Origin: Echinococcus granulosus
Taxonomy: Eukaryota > Platyhelminthes > Cestoda > Cyclophyllidea > Taeniidae
Reading direction: 5' to 3'
NCBI RefSeq assembly: GCF_000524195.1
Contig: NW_020170438.1
Coordinates: 62,001 to 126,000, forward strand
Length of the DNA stretch: 64,000 bases
Notes under the pieces: generated by a model
Database searches by the model: none
Seen by the model: only the letters and a program-made list of their open reading frames with translations
Told to the model about the DNA's origin: nothing
Shown: positions 25,011 through 36,650 of the stretch, piece after piece
How positions within the stretch are numbered: the stretch's first letter is position 1
Layout of the letters: the number at the start of each line of letters is the position of its first letter
Position numbers and translations under genes: made by a program

Positions 25011-26760
25011 TAATCAAATCACAAAATCTCAAATTCACATTTTAAAAGGGGAAGATCGGAGCATATTTTAATGGAGTACAATTTTGAGTGCTTGTAGATA
25101 TGAGGATCTTTCAAAGTCTCCCTGTCTCCTTTAGGCAATCATAGGGCTTTGCCAAACTCAGGGTTACAGTAGAGATTTTTGAAGCTAAAGTTAGCGAGAT
25201 AAAAGATAAAATGTTTCTTTCTTGGGTACTGTAGCCTTAAAACCTAGATTAGAACTTTAAAATTAAAGATCATTCCATATAATTTTGCTTGACTTTTTTA
25301 GCCTCCTAAAATGATGTGGATGTAAGCGATAGGTTGGTAAAAGTACTCAAAATAGGACATAAGTTTTATATTTTTGGGAGAATGATAAAGAAGAATTCAT
25401 TTTCAACCAAAAATTACCGCCTTTTCCTGAAGTAAGAGAAGTTAATCGGGTAGCTTCTGTCCTCTTTATTCCAATATCACACGAGAAGTGTAATAGAGTA
25501 AATAATTTTTGAATTTGTCCCTTTTCTGCCTCCTTAAGGCAGTCCTGGGAAATCAGCAATTGATATCCTTAGGGGATTTGCTTCTGAATGTAGTGCAAGC
25601 GTGGAACAAATTAAACTAACCAAGAATTTGTGTTAATAGATTTTTTATTTGCTTGGATACATAAAAGTGGCTTCTACACAATCACTTCTGCCTTAAAGAT
25701 CATAAGTCCATAGAATTTTAGTTTCGTAAACAGGAAGAAACTACGAGAAGCTCTCAAAGGCCATATCTGCCTATTTCTCTCAACAGTATGCTATTCTTTA
25801 ACCCAAGTATGATCCAAAAAGTGATCAGATTTGCCTTCAACTTAAATAGGAGATACTGAGTTTTGAGGGGCCGACTTTGAAGGAATCTACCAGGTGGTAG
25901 GTGACCACTGATAACTGGCCAAGTCCTAGGGACCCACTTCCGTACCTTTCAACGTTTGAAGTCTGCGCGGGGGTACATAACCCCAGTGCACCTTTAACTG
26001 TATAAGTTGCAAGAAAGCCATTATTTAAAGATGAGGTTAACAAGAGATGTGTAAAATTTGCTTTAGTATGATTTGCTTGTCTGTGCTTATTTGACTTATT
26101 CATTTTTAAGTAGTGATAATGTTTGGTTCAGCCGTTTCATTTCCAACTATGAATTAATTAAATCTGAGACCACTTTTTCCCTTGAGACAAAACCAGGTAA
26201 TTACAAGAGCCTAGTTAAAGTGGTTTGTACAAATAGTCGAATAAGGAACACTTTGGAGGCCATCTAAGAAACACTCTGCAGAGAGGTTGGAGCATAAAGG
26301 CTCCAAAACTTGAATTTTGTAATTGTCACCATTCTCTACAAAGGTGGAGTGAAAAAGAAATTTGGCATCATATGTAGGGAACAGAAAAAGAGAGTTGATG
26401 AAAGCGCCTAACCAAAAAATTTTTTTAATCGTCTCAGAATGGCCTGTAAAATCTTTTGATTACACATGTAGGGCGCCTCCTTCTGGCTTCTTCTTTAAAA
26501 CTCTTTTAGAACCCTCCAAAATTTCGCTGAATTCCATTTATATTTACTATACGCTTTATGGGGTTTGTATTATCAAATAAACAACTAATTTATCATTTTT
26601 TTCAAAGTGACTCTTGATAAAGATTTCAGTCACGTATTTGCCCTGCGTCCAATCTAAAATCCCCATCTCAGTCGAATGGGCAGGGTTTTGCATTTTCCTT
26701 AGGCAATAGTTCAAAGAACCACGAGAGTACAAAAGTTAAAAATTTTAATTAAAGCCACGT
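25011..26760. other. AT-rich stretch, nothing identified
   Basis: Chance-length frames only (at most 88 codons, for example 25837-26103 minus). No repeat-family copy seen. Confidence 0.5.
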
Positions 26761-26797
26761 ATTGTCTCTTGCTCCTTCTTCTGCCTCTTCTTCTCTT

Positions 26798-26818
26798 CGC
26801 CTTTATAAATAGAAGGCG
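26798..26818 (+). promoter_or_regulatory. TATA box set inside a perfect inverted repeat (candidate core promoter)
   Basis: TATAAATAG at 26804-26812 matches the pol II TATA consensus and is framed by CGCCTT (26798-26803) and AAGGCG (26813-26818), a perfect 6-bp inverted repeat. Upstream is a CTTCTT/CTCTT pyrimidine tract. Downstream is a GC-rich stretch (ACGGGCGGG, CGGCGCCC). An initiator would be expected near 26835. The motif is plainly there; promoter activity is inferred. Confidence 0.35.
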
Positions 26819-26909
26819 CACGAACGGGCGGGTAGAGCAAGACTTCCGGCGCCCGATGCACCTCAGCGCACGGTAAAACTTTTTATCACCTCCAACATTC
26901 TCATCTGAT

Positions 26910-27107
26910 ATGGCAATGAAAGGGCGAGGTTTAACGGACTGCCTTTTTCTTTCCCCTAAAGACAGCTTTACTTTCCGTGGGAAGCGCTTCCCTTCTCAAT
27001 GCGCAGGGTTTTTGAGTCCCCACCACAGTGGAAATTCACCTTCGTATTGTACTATTTATCTGAGACACTTGCAGTTTAGCATTTTTTTAACCATTGGTAA
27101 TTCCTAG
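26910..27107 (+). CDS. Speculative 65-codon frame downstream of the TATA motif
   Basis: The ATG at 26910 has G at +4 and is the first in-frame start of this 65-residue frame, about 100 bases below the TATA element. The N-terminus is basic and the middle rich in Ser, Phe and Pro. No domain, signal peptide or known family is recognised. A frame this short is well within chance, and only its position below a promoter-like element makes it worth listing. Confidence 0.12.
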   Translation: MAMKGRGLTDCLFLSPKDSFTFRGKRFPSQCAGFLSPHHSGNSPSYCTIYLRHLQFSIFLTIGNS

Positions 27108-27529
27108 GGTATTTTGCAGATAATCTTTTGTGTTTTGTAAAAGGTCCCAAACGAAGGACTCCTCATGGAGGATCAATAAAATTGAGAATGGGCGTTCCTC
27201 GATAAAATGGGTTACAACCTTCATGGAACGAAATAATAAACGCATAGGTTGAGTTTTGAAAAGATTTTGCTTAAAGTGCTTTTATTTGCACAACTAATAT
27301 AGTGAGGATTTTACAGTGAAAAGAGGAGAAATTACTTTATAAATGTTCATATAGGTCCCCGTAAGTACAGACATTTGTCCATTCTGATCCAAAATAGGCA
27401 TGACTATGGGAGCAAATGCCATATTTTGTAAAAAGTTGTTTTTTTTTCTCCTTTGAATTGTTTCAAATTTGCTTTTCCACAGTGAAATTCAAAAAGAGCA
27501 AACATTTTCAATTTCACCTTTTTCAAGGT

Positions 27530-27700
27530 CATTCCGCGTTCTCAAACCAATCAGAAGCGACCCGGGACAGGGCCACCTGGAGGTCATATATGACTCCATG
27601 ATGGACAGATGACAGAAACACGCGGATATTCGTGTTATTGGACACCTCGCGTCCAGTTGAAGAGCCCTAATGCATTTGTGGCGGGTGTTTACCCTTTTTG
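27530..27700. promoter_or_regulatory. GC-richer island with CCAAT, E-box and palindrome
   Basis: Within about 60 bases lie CCAATCAG (about 27547-27554), the E-box core CACCTG (27574-27579) and the perfect 12-bp palindrome GTCATATATGAC (27583-27594). CpG-containing sequence continues to about 27700. There is no coding frame of note. A cis-regulatory element is inferred from motif density only. Confidence 0.25.
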
Positions 27701-28056
27701 CGGATGCCCAGCGTGAGTAATGCCCTTATCCCACTAACAGAATAGACTTGTACGGTTTTATCTACTCCTGTTTTTTCTTTAACATGGCTCCAGTGCTGGT
27801 GAAAACAGGGTGACTCAGTGAAGAGGAATTAACCATTAGAGCAGCCGCTGGAATGGCGCTTATTTACTCCTAGATAACTACAACCTCTCGAGCATGAATT
27901 CAGTTCCAATGACTTAAAACTTGGAATTCGTAAACGGGCTTAAATTATGACTGGTTCCAGTCAGATCAGTCCAAAATATAATGAGTGCGCATTTTAGTTG
28001 CACATACTGTATCCATTGTAAAAAATTGCTGTAATAAGGATCGCAATTTTAGTATT

Positions 28057-28341
28057 TTAAAATTCCCCTATATGCATGCCTTCAGGGATTAGTCCTATGG
28101 AAATTACGCAGGGAACTCCTTTCTTCGTCTCAAAATTTCGCATTAACTTCCTCATATAAAAAAGACTAAGTCTTTGGTCTTTAACTACTAGGGGAAATTT
28201 TTTTATTAATTTAAGTGAAAAACTTAGATTTGCCCAGTGATCCAAGGGGACGATAAAGTCAATCCAGTTTCCCGTATAGTTGGATGCAATTTTGACAAAT
28301 GCACGCCATTGTTTATACCCATACAGGACAGTGTATTGAAG
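28057..28341 (-). CDS. Speculative 94-codon open frame
   Basis: On the minus strand a frame is open from just after a TAG (plus positions 28342-28344, read as an acceptor-like TTATTAG) to a TAA at 28057. It contains a Trp-rich segment (QWRAF, GNWIDF, DHWANL) followed by a Lys/Leu-rich half, more protein-like than most frames here. No family is recognised. A minus-strand ATG with a perfect donor (AAAG|GTGAGT, about 28411/28410) lies just upstream, but its phase does not fit this frame. It adjoins family B copy 1. Low confidence. Confidence 0.15.
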   Translation of the reverse strand, partial: LQYTVLYGYKQWRAFVKIASNYTGNWIDFIVPLDHWANLSFSLKLIKKFPLVVKDQRLSLFYMRKLMRNFETKKGVPCVISIGLIPEGMHIGEF

Positions 28342-28535
28342 CTAATAAGCATTCAGTTGATGTAACAGTCATTACTGCGCTCCGAAATACATTCCGCTTG
28401 TAGTGATAACACTCACCTTTTATACATGACGGATACGGCTTCAGCTCCTCCATTCTGCAGTATAGAACGCGTTCCCTTAGCTACAGACGCTTCTCATCAA
28501 AATCGTCGTGGAGGATTTCAAAGAAGGTGCGCTGA

Positions 28536-29410
28536 GAGAACGCGCACACCAGGAGTGATCTGAACAACCAGATGCACCCTGACGAACTGCGTGCTGTCAT
28601 AAGTGTCGCCATTGATGACAACAAAAATTCAGGAATGACGATGCATAATCAACACTCTGCAATGAAGTGCTTCAACTCGTTGACACCTACATAAAATGGG
28701 AAGAGAGTCGTGGTGTGGGCTATTAAAGAGGATCTCACTCATGTGCGGTAATTAGACAGATGACGGGCAAGCGGATTAAAGTCTTGTCAGATCGTTTCTT
28801 GCTTGCTTTACTTAGGCCACAAGAAGGGGTCGTGCATTCATGGATTGTTTGCTGGCCAACCGAGTGACTGGCAGACTGACACCGTGGTGATGGCAACTGA
28901 CTTCCACGATCAAAGCTTCGTTGTTGATTGTCCCACAACAATGCACCCATCACCTCTTATGCTCATCCCACAATTTCACATCACCATTTGATTTCCACAG
29001 CACTTGGCTGACCGTGGTAGGCCTTTTGGAAGTTGGATGGAATTATTCACCACGCACTTTGTACTGGAGATCATACAGTTGCGGCTGAGACCTCGCTCGC
29101 AATGTCCCTCAAAACTTGCCTCTGCGATGAGCCCCCATCGTTCCAGTTATAGGATGGTAAAAGGATGAGGAAAGAAGGGGGGATGAAGTTACTTGCAGCA
29201 ATTTCTTTATGTTCCTTTAGTGTCTAGATGAGAGTCACCACTTTTCTCGGTACTACACAATTGCATAATCCTATGCATGAGACAATAGACGGTTGGTAAA
29301 CAAAAGTGCCATGAAAGTGAATATGGTTGTGGCTGGATTCTTCATCGATTCTATAAACAGAAGTTAGATGAAAGTGAAATCCATACCCAGCATCTGTCCA
29401 ATGGAAATCG
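28536..29410 (+). pseudogene. Family B coding-derived repeat, copy 1 (decayed)
   Basis: Aligns over about 0.8 kb with sequence at 35.75-36.65 kb and with the complement of 42.03-42.87 kb. The first frame (28536-28694) has peptide blocks DELRAV, VAIDDN, QHSAMKCFNSLTPT and then a stop. Further blocks follow in other frames: MTGKRIK, PQEGVVHSW, then GLFAGQPSDWQTDT with VVDCPTTMHPS (28803-28991), then FGSWMELF. Its first block also matches copy 3 (DEELRDVAIDDY), so copy 1 reaches further 5' than copy 2. Homology to copy 2 fades near 29410. At least three frame changes or stops show it is dead. The parent protein is not recognised; a transposon protein or a retrocopied host gene would both fit. 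Confidence 0.65.
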
Positions 29411-31065
29411 TTTATTTTGAAACCAAATTCTATCAAGTAATTTCAAATTCACATCCACTTTACAGCATCATTTATAAAAGACAAAACTTTTCTAATACAA
29501 AAAACCACGTAATCATTAGAGAAGTGTTTGTGTACCGTCAAACATTCAGTATTAGGAGACTACTAGAAGCTGGATGCCGAATATATGACATTTGAGTTGA
29601 CATTACACCGGCGATCACAAGGCGAATCATTTCAAGGCCCCATTGAACTGGGCCTTTTATGCTGAGACTCGATGTTGCAAAGTTAAGCATCCTTTCACAA
29701 TTATAACTTTGCATCTATCCAGTCCTTTTCTTCAACTTCCATTGTTCTGAACCATAAATCTTCATACAAGTGAGCGTTTCATTTTGATTCATTAGACAAA
29801 TGGGTCAATTCAGAGGAGTAAGGTTTTGTCCCACCTCTGCTTCAACTTTACAGTTTTTTAAGTTAAAATCTGTCACCCCAATGATGAGACATATAAACTC
29901 GATTTTTTAGGCGGTTATGACCATCCCGGGTCACATCTAGACGCGTCTCATATTTCGATACATCAAGGCAACTCATCGGAGGATAGCAACAGTCACAAAT
30001 TTTCTGACTCCTAGGCGATACGAAAAAACACCTCAAGAGGTAGCAGTAGCACTCCCGTTGCATTATTATTTCCCTCACCAGTAAGCGCGGCAGACGTAGG
30101 GGAAATTAATACGGCTTGGCATTAACGCGTTGTAGACGATATCTTGAAAAGTCATTAGTACCGAAAGGTCAGTGAATTGGAGGGTGGATGATTGGGGTAC
30201 GGCGGTAGGGAGGAGATGGAGGGAGACGATGCATTGGGCTGGAACATTTGAAATGGAACTGTTTACACAAATAAAATGTTAATTAATTTCAAAAGGTTTT
30301 TTAAATTTAAAGGTCTTCTTTCTGTGCCTGGATGGCCAGATCGATTGAACCACATGGAAAATACAATTGCTTCCAAGGGGAAAATTAGATAATTTATAGA
30401 CGATTCGACCGCAGATTTATAAATTATTAAAAAATAGTGGTGCAATGGCTCACTACTGACTCAGAATAGCTCAGACAAAAGAAATATTTTTGACGCAAAA
30501 ACCACACAGTTCTCATGAAGTGAGTGAATGATTACTTACCTGAAAGATTGATTAGGAGAAGTGAGCCTGTCTTGGACAGGCAGGTTACGAGAGGGATGGA
30601 AGAGACTTGCATAAAAATTCACTCATTTTTGACGTCCCTAAGGGGCAAAAATTGTGAAGCGGCCTATCAAGGTGTCAGGTGCATGCATTTTACATGCCGG
30701 TGTCTGGTCAAATATGCCTTCCACCTTAGTCACTAGGGAGCCTATCCTTTTTTGCTGGGGTGAGTAAAAAATACGTTTTCTAATCATGCCATTTAGACTG
30801 CGAGCACTTCACTTGTTACCCATTGATTTGCAAGACAAAACTGTCGAAAAGTAATGGGGATTTACCTGTGACTTTTGTACCTTCATACATCTATACGTAC
30901 CTTAAATGGATAAGTGGATGGCCGACCAAATAGGTAGATCAAATAATGACTATGTGGACAGATTGATGCTTCTTTAAACATTCACGAGGTCCACATTATC
31001 TATAAAACCCGAAAAATAGATCCATCGCATTATTATTGTTCAAGTAAATCCATTTGCATACGCCA
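29411..31065. other. AT-rich stretch; minus-strand donor-like site
   Basis: Frames of up to about 75 codons with no recognisable product. At 30531-30540 the minus strand reads TTCAG|GTAAGTAATC, a near-perfect donor. Before it a minus-strand frame is open for only about 35 codons. CCTGTC/GACAGG around TTG (about 30564-30578) is a small perfect hairpin. No gene is called. Confidence 0.45.
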
Positions 31066-31317
31066 TTAAGATCTTAAATTGATCAAATATGATGCACTTT
31101 GTGATGAGACCTTGACTAAGTGTTTTGATCTTTTTTTCAAGAGAACCTTCGATCCACTACAGTACAGGGTCGGTTCCAAAGGTGAATTGCAAAAAAGGAA
31201 TTGACGGTCAACAAAACGATCCATGCTCAAATGAGTCACCTGGTCTGGGGAAAAGACCTTAACTATGATGGGTCTCACAATCCCAACACAAGTGAGTGGT
31301 AATGCCGAAATTTGCAT
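31066..31317 (-). CDS. Speculative 83-codon open frame
   Basis: The minus-strand frame begins with an ATG at 31317 and ends at 31066. The peptide has a VRPIIVKVFSPDQV-type segment and a basic KKRSKHLVK stretch and looks somewhat protein-like, but I recognise no family. It lies directly beside family A copy 5 on the same strand. Length is within chance for this composition. Confidence 0.13.
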   Translation of the reverse strand: MQISALPLTCVGIVRPIIVKVFSPDQVTHLSMDRFVDRQFLFCNSPLEPTLYCSGSKVLLKKRSKHLVKVSSQSASYLINLRS

Positions 31318-31326
31318 TGTGTATAA

Positions 31327-31510
31327 GTAATACTTTGTTTGTTCAACTAGTGGTTTTGGTTACGCAGTCATTTAAGGCCCCAGCTTTGTGCTTCCGCTGC
31401 ACTCCATGGCTTTTTAAACCATGACAGTGGCCTTCACCTCTTCTCGACGTCAGCAATATATATTCTACCAAAGTATTATACCTTCCTTCGGCCTTAGGAA
31501 TAACTCGAAG
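31327..31510 (-). repeat. Family A short interspersed repeat, copy 5 (minus strand)
   Basis: The complement reads in family order: TCGAGTTATTCCTAAGG, GGTATAATACTTTGGTAGAA, ATATTGCTGACGTCGAGAAG, TGTCATGGTTTAAAAAGCCA, CAGCGGAAGCACAAAG, GGGGCCTTAAATG and ACAAAGTATTAC. The central inverted repeat is well kept (CATGG/CCATG, 31405-31409/31419-31423, with CACT/AGTG outside), and AAGGCC/GGCCTT (31374-31379/31429-31434) encloses it. It is one of only two copies in this orientation. Confidence 0.8.
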
Positions 31511-34500
31511 CGCCTTCAAAATAGTTTAAAGGACAAAACAGGAATAATGTTTTTCAAATGCATTATGGAATATTTTGAGAAACAATGAGTGGGAGTCCTT
31601 TATGTGCCAAAATTATAACTAATTACTGCTAATCGTCTTCGTTGAGACACCTTAATTAATTGATACTAAAACCGTTAACAATTGAATGTTTCCAAATTAC
31701 AGACTAAAATATTCCCCAAACTTTTGAGCAATATTTACTAAAAATATTTAAAAGTTAAAGATAAACTCGCGTCATTTTATATGCTATCCATCGTATCTTT
31801 CTTGTAATAAAATCTGCAATTTTTTTGAGGTTATGTTTCTCCAAAATTTACCTTACATTGGTTCATATCAAGCTGTCATTCATTTACTTAAAAAGGTAAA
31901 TTTCAGGTACTGAAAAAAAAAATCTTTAAAGACAATAAATAACCTAAAAGCCTCCACGTCTTTTATTTTTAATTAATTATTTAACTTAAAAACTAGACTT
32001 TCTGCTTTAAAATAGATCAAGCTGATTAATTTTAGAGCAACTGATCCTGCGCTGTCTCTGTCCCACTGGAAATGATTTACGTCTCATGTGAAGACGGATA
32101 GATGAAGAGGGTGAGAGCGAGAGGGAGAGAGAGAGAGACGAGGTAAGACATACATGTTGGTTGATTGATGAAGGACTAAATTAAGACGACCTCTAATTGA
32201 ATCCGCGTTCCCGCTGTCCTTCTATCCATACACACGCCTAGGGGTGTGTATATGTGTCTGTAAATAACATGAACGCACAATCTTGATAAGCCATGGCGCC
32301 AGTCAAATTTTAACGCGGCTTAATTTAAATTAGGGCCACTTTGCTTATTTTAACACCCAGGTGTGGACACCTCTTGGCAATTTGTCACCTATCAGCTATC
32401 GATTTTACTGACAGGCAAATCAGCCAATCGGAAAGGAAACAGGCGATCGGGCATATTTAAATAATAAAAGTAAGGAAAAGTAAACAATATGAAGCTTAAA
32501 ATTGAGTTAACTAAGAAAGTGAAGTAATGTAAAAAGCTTTTTATTGTATGGGAAATCTCGATTTGCCACCCCTCTTTAGATCAGCGGTATTTCCCCAGTT
32601 ACGAGATTAGTCCAGTCTTCCACCTTGCTACACCAAATAGTTCTGTACCATATAGCCGCTTTGCTATTTGGGCATTGTCCTTGGGCAGTGTTCTCTCAGA
32701 GTCTATTTTCAGTTGATTACTTCCTTCATTTTTGATGTAGACCTTACCCTTATATCTAGCTGGGGGTGTACCTTTGTAAGGATGCATATTATTATGATGG
32801 ACCATGGCTAGTTGTGCGCAGAGATGTGTCTCGGAGACCATGTAATTTGTTGGTAGAATGATCACAGCAACGTAAAGTGTATCTTTGCTTCACAGGTGGT
32901 GGAATTTGCCGTACCCTCTAGAGGGTGGAACTGACCTTGAGAGTTGTAATATTTGACCTTCTTGACAGGATTTTAATCGGCTGGGCTTAAAGCGTCTTTT
33001 GTCTGGCACACAATAGGGGCTAAAATCCGTCTTACCTCTTCTTTTGCTTACAATGCGTACTCTGAAGGGTTGAGATTCAATACTTTAATGTTTATCAAGA
33101 AAATATGAGCTGCTACCCTCATTTTGCGGTTAGCGAGCGTGTAAAACGGTGATTTGTCGGCGTGTATATGGGCTAAAGCCCTGTACACAAGGAGACACCT
33201 ACATAAGCCAGAATTCCAGCACTGAAGCTGGACATTCTTAGGTAATCTTTAAGGAGTCGGAAAAAGTGATACTGTTTTTTTAGGTGTTTATTAGCCTGTG
33301 TTGTGAGTGTCTTTAATGTGCAGAAATTTTTGCAGACGTCTGTAAGACTAAACATTACAGTCTGCATCTTGATCGCTATGAGTGATTCAGGGAAGCCACG
33401 CTGACGTATTTGCTGCCTTAAGAAAACAGAGACAAACATCTCAGGGTTTTAAGCCTTACGAGGTTCTGCCTTGGTATGTTTCTTCAAATAATCTGCCATT
33501 ACAGTAATGTAAATATTTCCTTTCAATCGGCCTAACAATCTAAAATTTTATGATTGCTGTGCGGCGGTATCTTTTGACTCTGTAGGTCTGGCAGAAAGTT
33601 GAAGGGTGTTGGTGCACCTCTCTCAAGGCGGCTTACCTTCCCTTCTCTCACATAATGTTTAATTCTCTTGGAACTGCCAAGCGCTTAGCTGCCCCGATCC
33701 GATCATGGTAATAATAGGAACCCATCCTCTAGGAACAGTTTCTATCATATGAATTCAACTATTTTGACAAACGACAGATACTATTTTAAATGTTTTTTTA
33801 CGAAGATGTAGGAAATCTCCCCTACGTCAGAGCCGCATTAGGATCGACGCTTTGTTGCTGTCTCGACTGATATCTAGTGAGCTGGTTCAAAAATAGTGAA
33901 AATTGATTTTACTGGGTTCTACGAGGTCTGGTCCGGGGGATAAAGCACCTTAGTTAACTTTCTTACATAGCAATAAGAAATCTCAATGCTGCAGCTCCTG
34001 TTCAACTTCCGTTCTCACATTAGACTTCCTCGAATCCAGAATGTCTGACCAGAAGGAAAATAGTGAACCGTTTTTGTTACGCTCCACTTTTCTGTTTATC
34101 TATTTGCTGAGTTTACCACTCGTGTAGGTGATTGCATCTTTGACTCTTGATGCGTTTTCGTGTAATTGCGTCATTCAGAAGGAACGACGAGGCACCTGGT
34201 ACGAAATTAGCAGTGCTAAAATTAATGACTGCTTAAGCATTCTTGCTCTTTCTCGCAATTTACATTCTTTTTGACCCACCTTCTAGTGAATATTTGTTGC
34301 CAACTTGTGATTTTGGCTAAAGCATTTCGACTGTAGCAGCCCACTGTGCCTAGGAAAATACGAAGTTTCGGCTGACAAATTGCTGTTGGTCAGGTCTTTT
34401 GACACCGCCATCCCAGCTGACATAGCCGTAGGTCTCAAAAAGGCAACCGAAGATCGTAAGAACTAGTATTTCTTCGGACTTGGGCGAATTATCACAAATT

Positions 34501-35754
34501 TTACACCAGCATTATGATTCTCAACAACTTCACCAAGTAAAATTGAACAATGACTGGAGAATAACCTAATTGGAAATGTTTGCATAAGTCGTTAAAAGCG
34601 GACGCTGCGTTGCCGAATCCAAAAGGCAGCGTTTGAACTTACAATATCGTCCTTCCCTCACCCGCCTCTACCACCTCGATTTGAAATTCGGCATGGGCAA
34701 CCACTATGACCTGCGTAGAGAGTCGAACGAATCATCTATATAGATAGATAGTTAACACTGCTTTCCTATTCTACAATAAATGCATTGACGAAGCTTTCAG
34801 TCTTTTTTCTAAATCAGAGCAGTCAGTGGGGACCATGGTTACCTAGAGAGTTATACGGCGTCATCTTTGAGCATCTAGTAAACTAGACTATTCACCTCTT
34901 CTAGCAAATGGGATGGTAGGTGTCTTAGTGGTTGCCAGATCAGTTTAGCCTTAAAGGCACTTATATTCTCATCTTAACATCTTTATATGAGAAAGAATTA
35001 GCTTGCTAAGACAGAAACCTCCTACGTTTTATGCTCTAGATGTTAGTAACGTAGCTAGATTGTAAACAGAGGTTGTCAACGTTACAGATATTGCCAAAAA
35101 TTGTCTTCGGTGAAGGAAAAGTCCCAGTGATGCTGCTGCCTTTCTGCGTAAAGGAAATATTATCTGCAAAGTTTCAAATATCTTTGGTGCCGAGTGGAAA
35201 ATTTACTTTGGGGAACACATCTAAAGCTGGTTCTATATATACTAGAAATGTCTTATCGCTAATACCGCTTCCTTTTAAATGTCATCTCCTTTGCATCTTC
35301 TGATTAGTTCCAACTTCAAGCGTCTCTACATTACAAACAATATTAATTCACAGTGATAAAATATTTTGACTAAATGTGTCAAAACTGGACAAGCGTCAAT
35401 TCCTTCATTCTTCTTGGCCGCACACTTTGTCCGACCCGCGCAGTCTACTATTTTGTTGTGAGATAATGCGTTGGATTAGTGTTGCACAGCATCCTTTAGA
35501 GCCGATTTCGAGGGTTGCGATAACTCTCACTGCAGCCGATTTAAGGCACTGAGTCTAAGCACTAAGCATCACCTGTGTTTTCTTTCGTCGGGTATGGAAG
35601 CACACGTTAAATCTGGCGTTCTCGGGCAGTTTTTTGAAATCCATGTCACTAGTCCTTTCTACCTCCAGTTTCGGACCTCTGGATAGAGATTATTGGTTAG
35701 AACGTGGAAAATGGATAGAATCTTATCATTCAGGAGAATAGTCCAATCTGTCAG
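31511..35754. other. AT-rich stretch with weak open frames
   Basis: Frames of up to 88 codons occur on both strands (32599-32865 minus, 33173-33439 minus, 35073-35303 plus). The 32599-32865 peptide is the most protein-like but is not recognised. A GA-rich microsatellite lies at about 32116-32141 and a CTATATAGATAGATAG run at about 34735-34750. No RNA gene or repeat-family copy was seen. Confidence 0.45.
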
Positions 35755-36650
35755 AGGAAATTCAGGAATGGCAACCCACGCCCAACATTCTGCAATGAAG
35801 TGCTTCAATTCGTTGACACCTACATCAAATGGGAAGAGAGTCGTGGTGTGGGCTAGTAGGGAGGATCTCACTCATGCAGTAATTATACGGATGACAGGCA
35901 ATCGAATCAAAGACTTGTCAGCTTGTTTTTCACTTGCTTTACTTGGGCCACAAGAAGGGGTCGTGCATTCTTGGATTATTTGCTAGTCAACTGAGTGACT
36001 GGCAGACTGACACCGTGGCGATGAGAAGAGACTTCCATAATTGAAGCTTCGTCAAGTTAGCACCCATACTGTTGATTGTCCCACAGCAATGCACTTACCA
36101 CCTCTTCTACTCATCCCACAATTCTACAGCATCCTTTGACTTCCACAGCACTCGGCTGACCGTGATGGCCTTTTGGAAGTTGGATGGGGTTATTCACCAA
36201 GTATTTTGTACTGAGGTTGTCAAGCAGTTGCGGCTGACACCTCAATGTGATTAAAACTATTGAAAGGAGAGGAGGAGAGCCAAGCATCTCTTTTAAGAGC
36301 GGCAGATTTGGCAAATGAAGCGGAAAAATCGCTTTCCATGTACCTCAAAGCTTACCCCAGTTAAGATTCCTTATGGTTACAATTAGAGGGTGGGATGGAA
36401 GATGAAATGAAGGGAATAAATTACAGAAAGATGTCACCTCACTACAATTTCCATGCTCCCATCATGTATCCCCAAATGATTGTCCCATGATCATCCATTT
36501 GATTCTGTGCGAGGGATAAGTGATGGTTCGTAAACAAAACTTAAATGGAAATAACTATGATCATGGTTGTTTTCTCTTGGCTGACAGAGACAAAATTCTT
36601 GATGAGAGTGTAAATCACCTAAAGCTTGTACCCCATTGGGAAGGGTAGCG
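35755..36650 (+). pseudogene. Family B coding-derived repeat, copy 2 (decayed)
   Basis: Homology to copy 1 begins at AATTCAGGAATG and runs to about 36650. Part of it sits in a 97-codon frame (35693-35986) carrying QHSAMKCFNSLTPTSNGK, REDLTHAV, MTGNRIKDLSAC and PQEGVVHSW. After a stop, blocks LSDWQTDT and WKLDGVIH appear in other frames. Bases before about 35755 do not match copies 1 and 3, so this copy looks 5'-truncated. Stops and frame changes make it non-functional. Parent protein unrecognised. Confidence 0.65.

Noticed and set aside
24716..25071. Two overlapping frames of 97-98 codons in the CACG-repeat island
   Set aside because: The peptides are Thr/His/Arg repeats forced by the dinucleotide and tetranucleotide repeats, and the two frames exclude each other.
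30524..30560. ATTACTTACCTG resembling the 5' end of U1 snRNA
   Set aside because: The following sequence shows no U1 stem-loops or Sm site; it is better read as a splice-donor-like string on the minus strand.
35659..35871. Minus-strand 70-codon frame overlapping family B copy 2
   Set aside because: Conserved peptide blocks among the three family B copies are on the opposite strand, so this is an antisense shadow.
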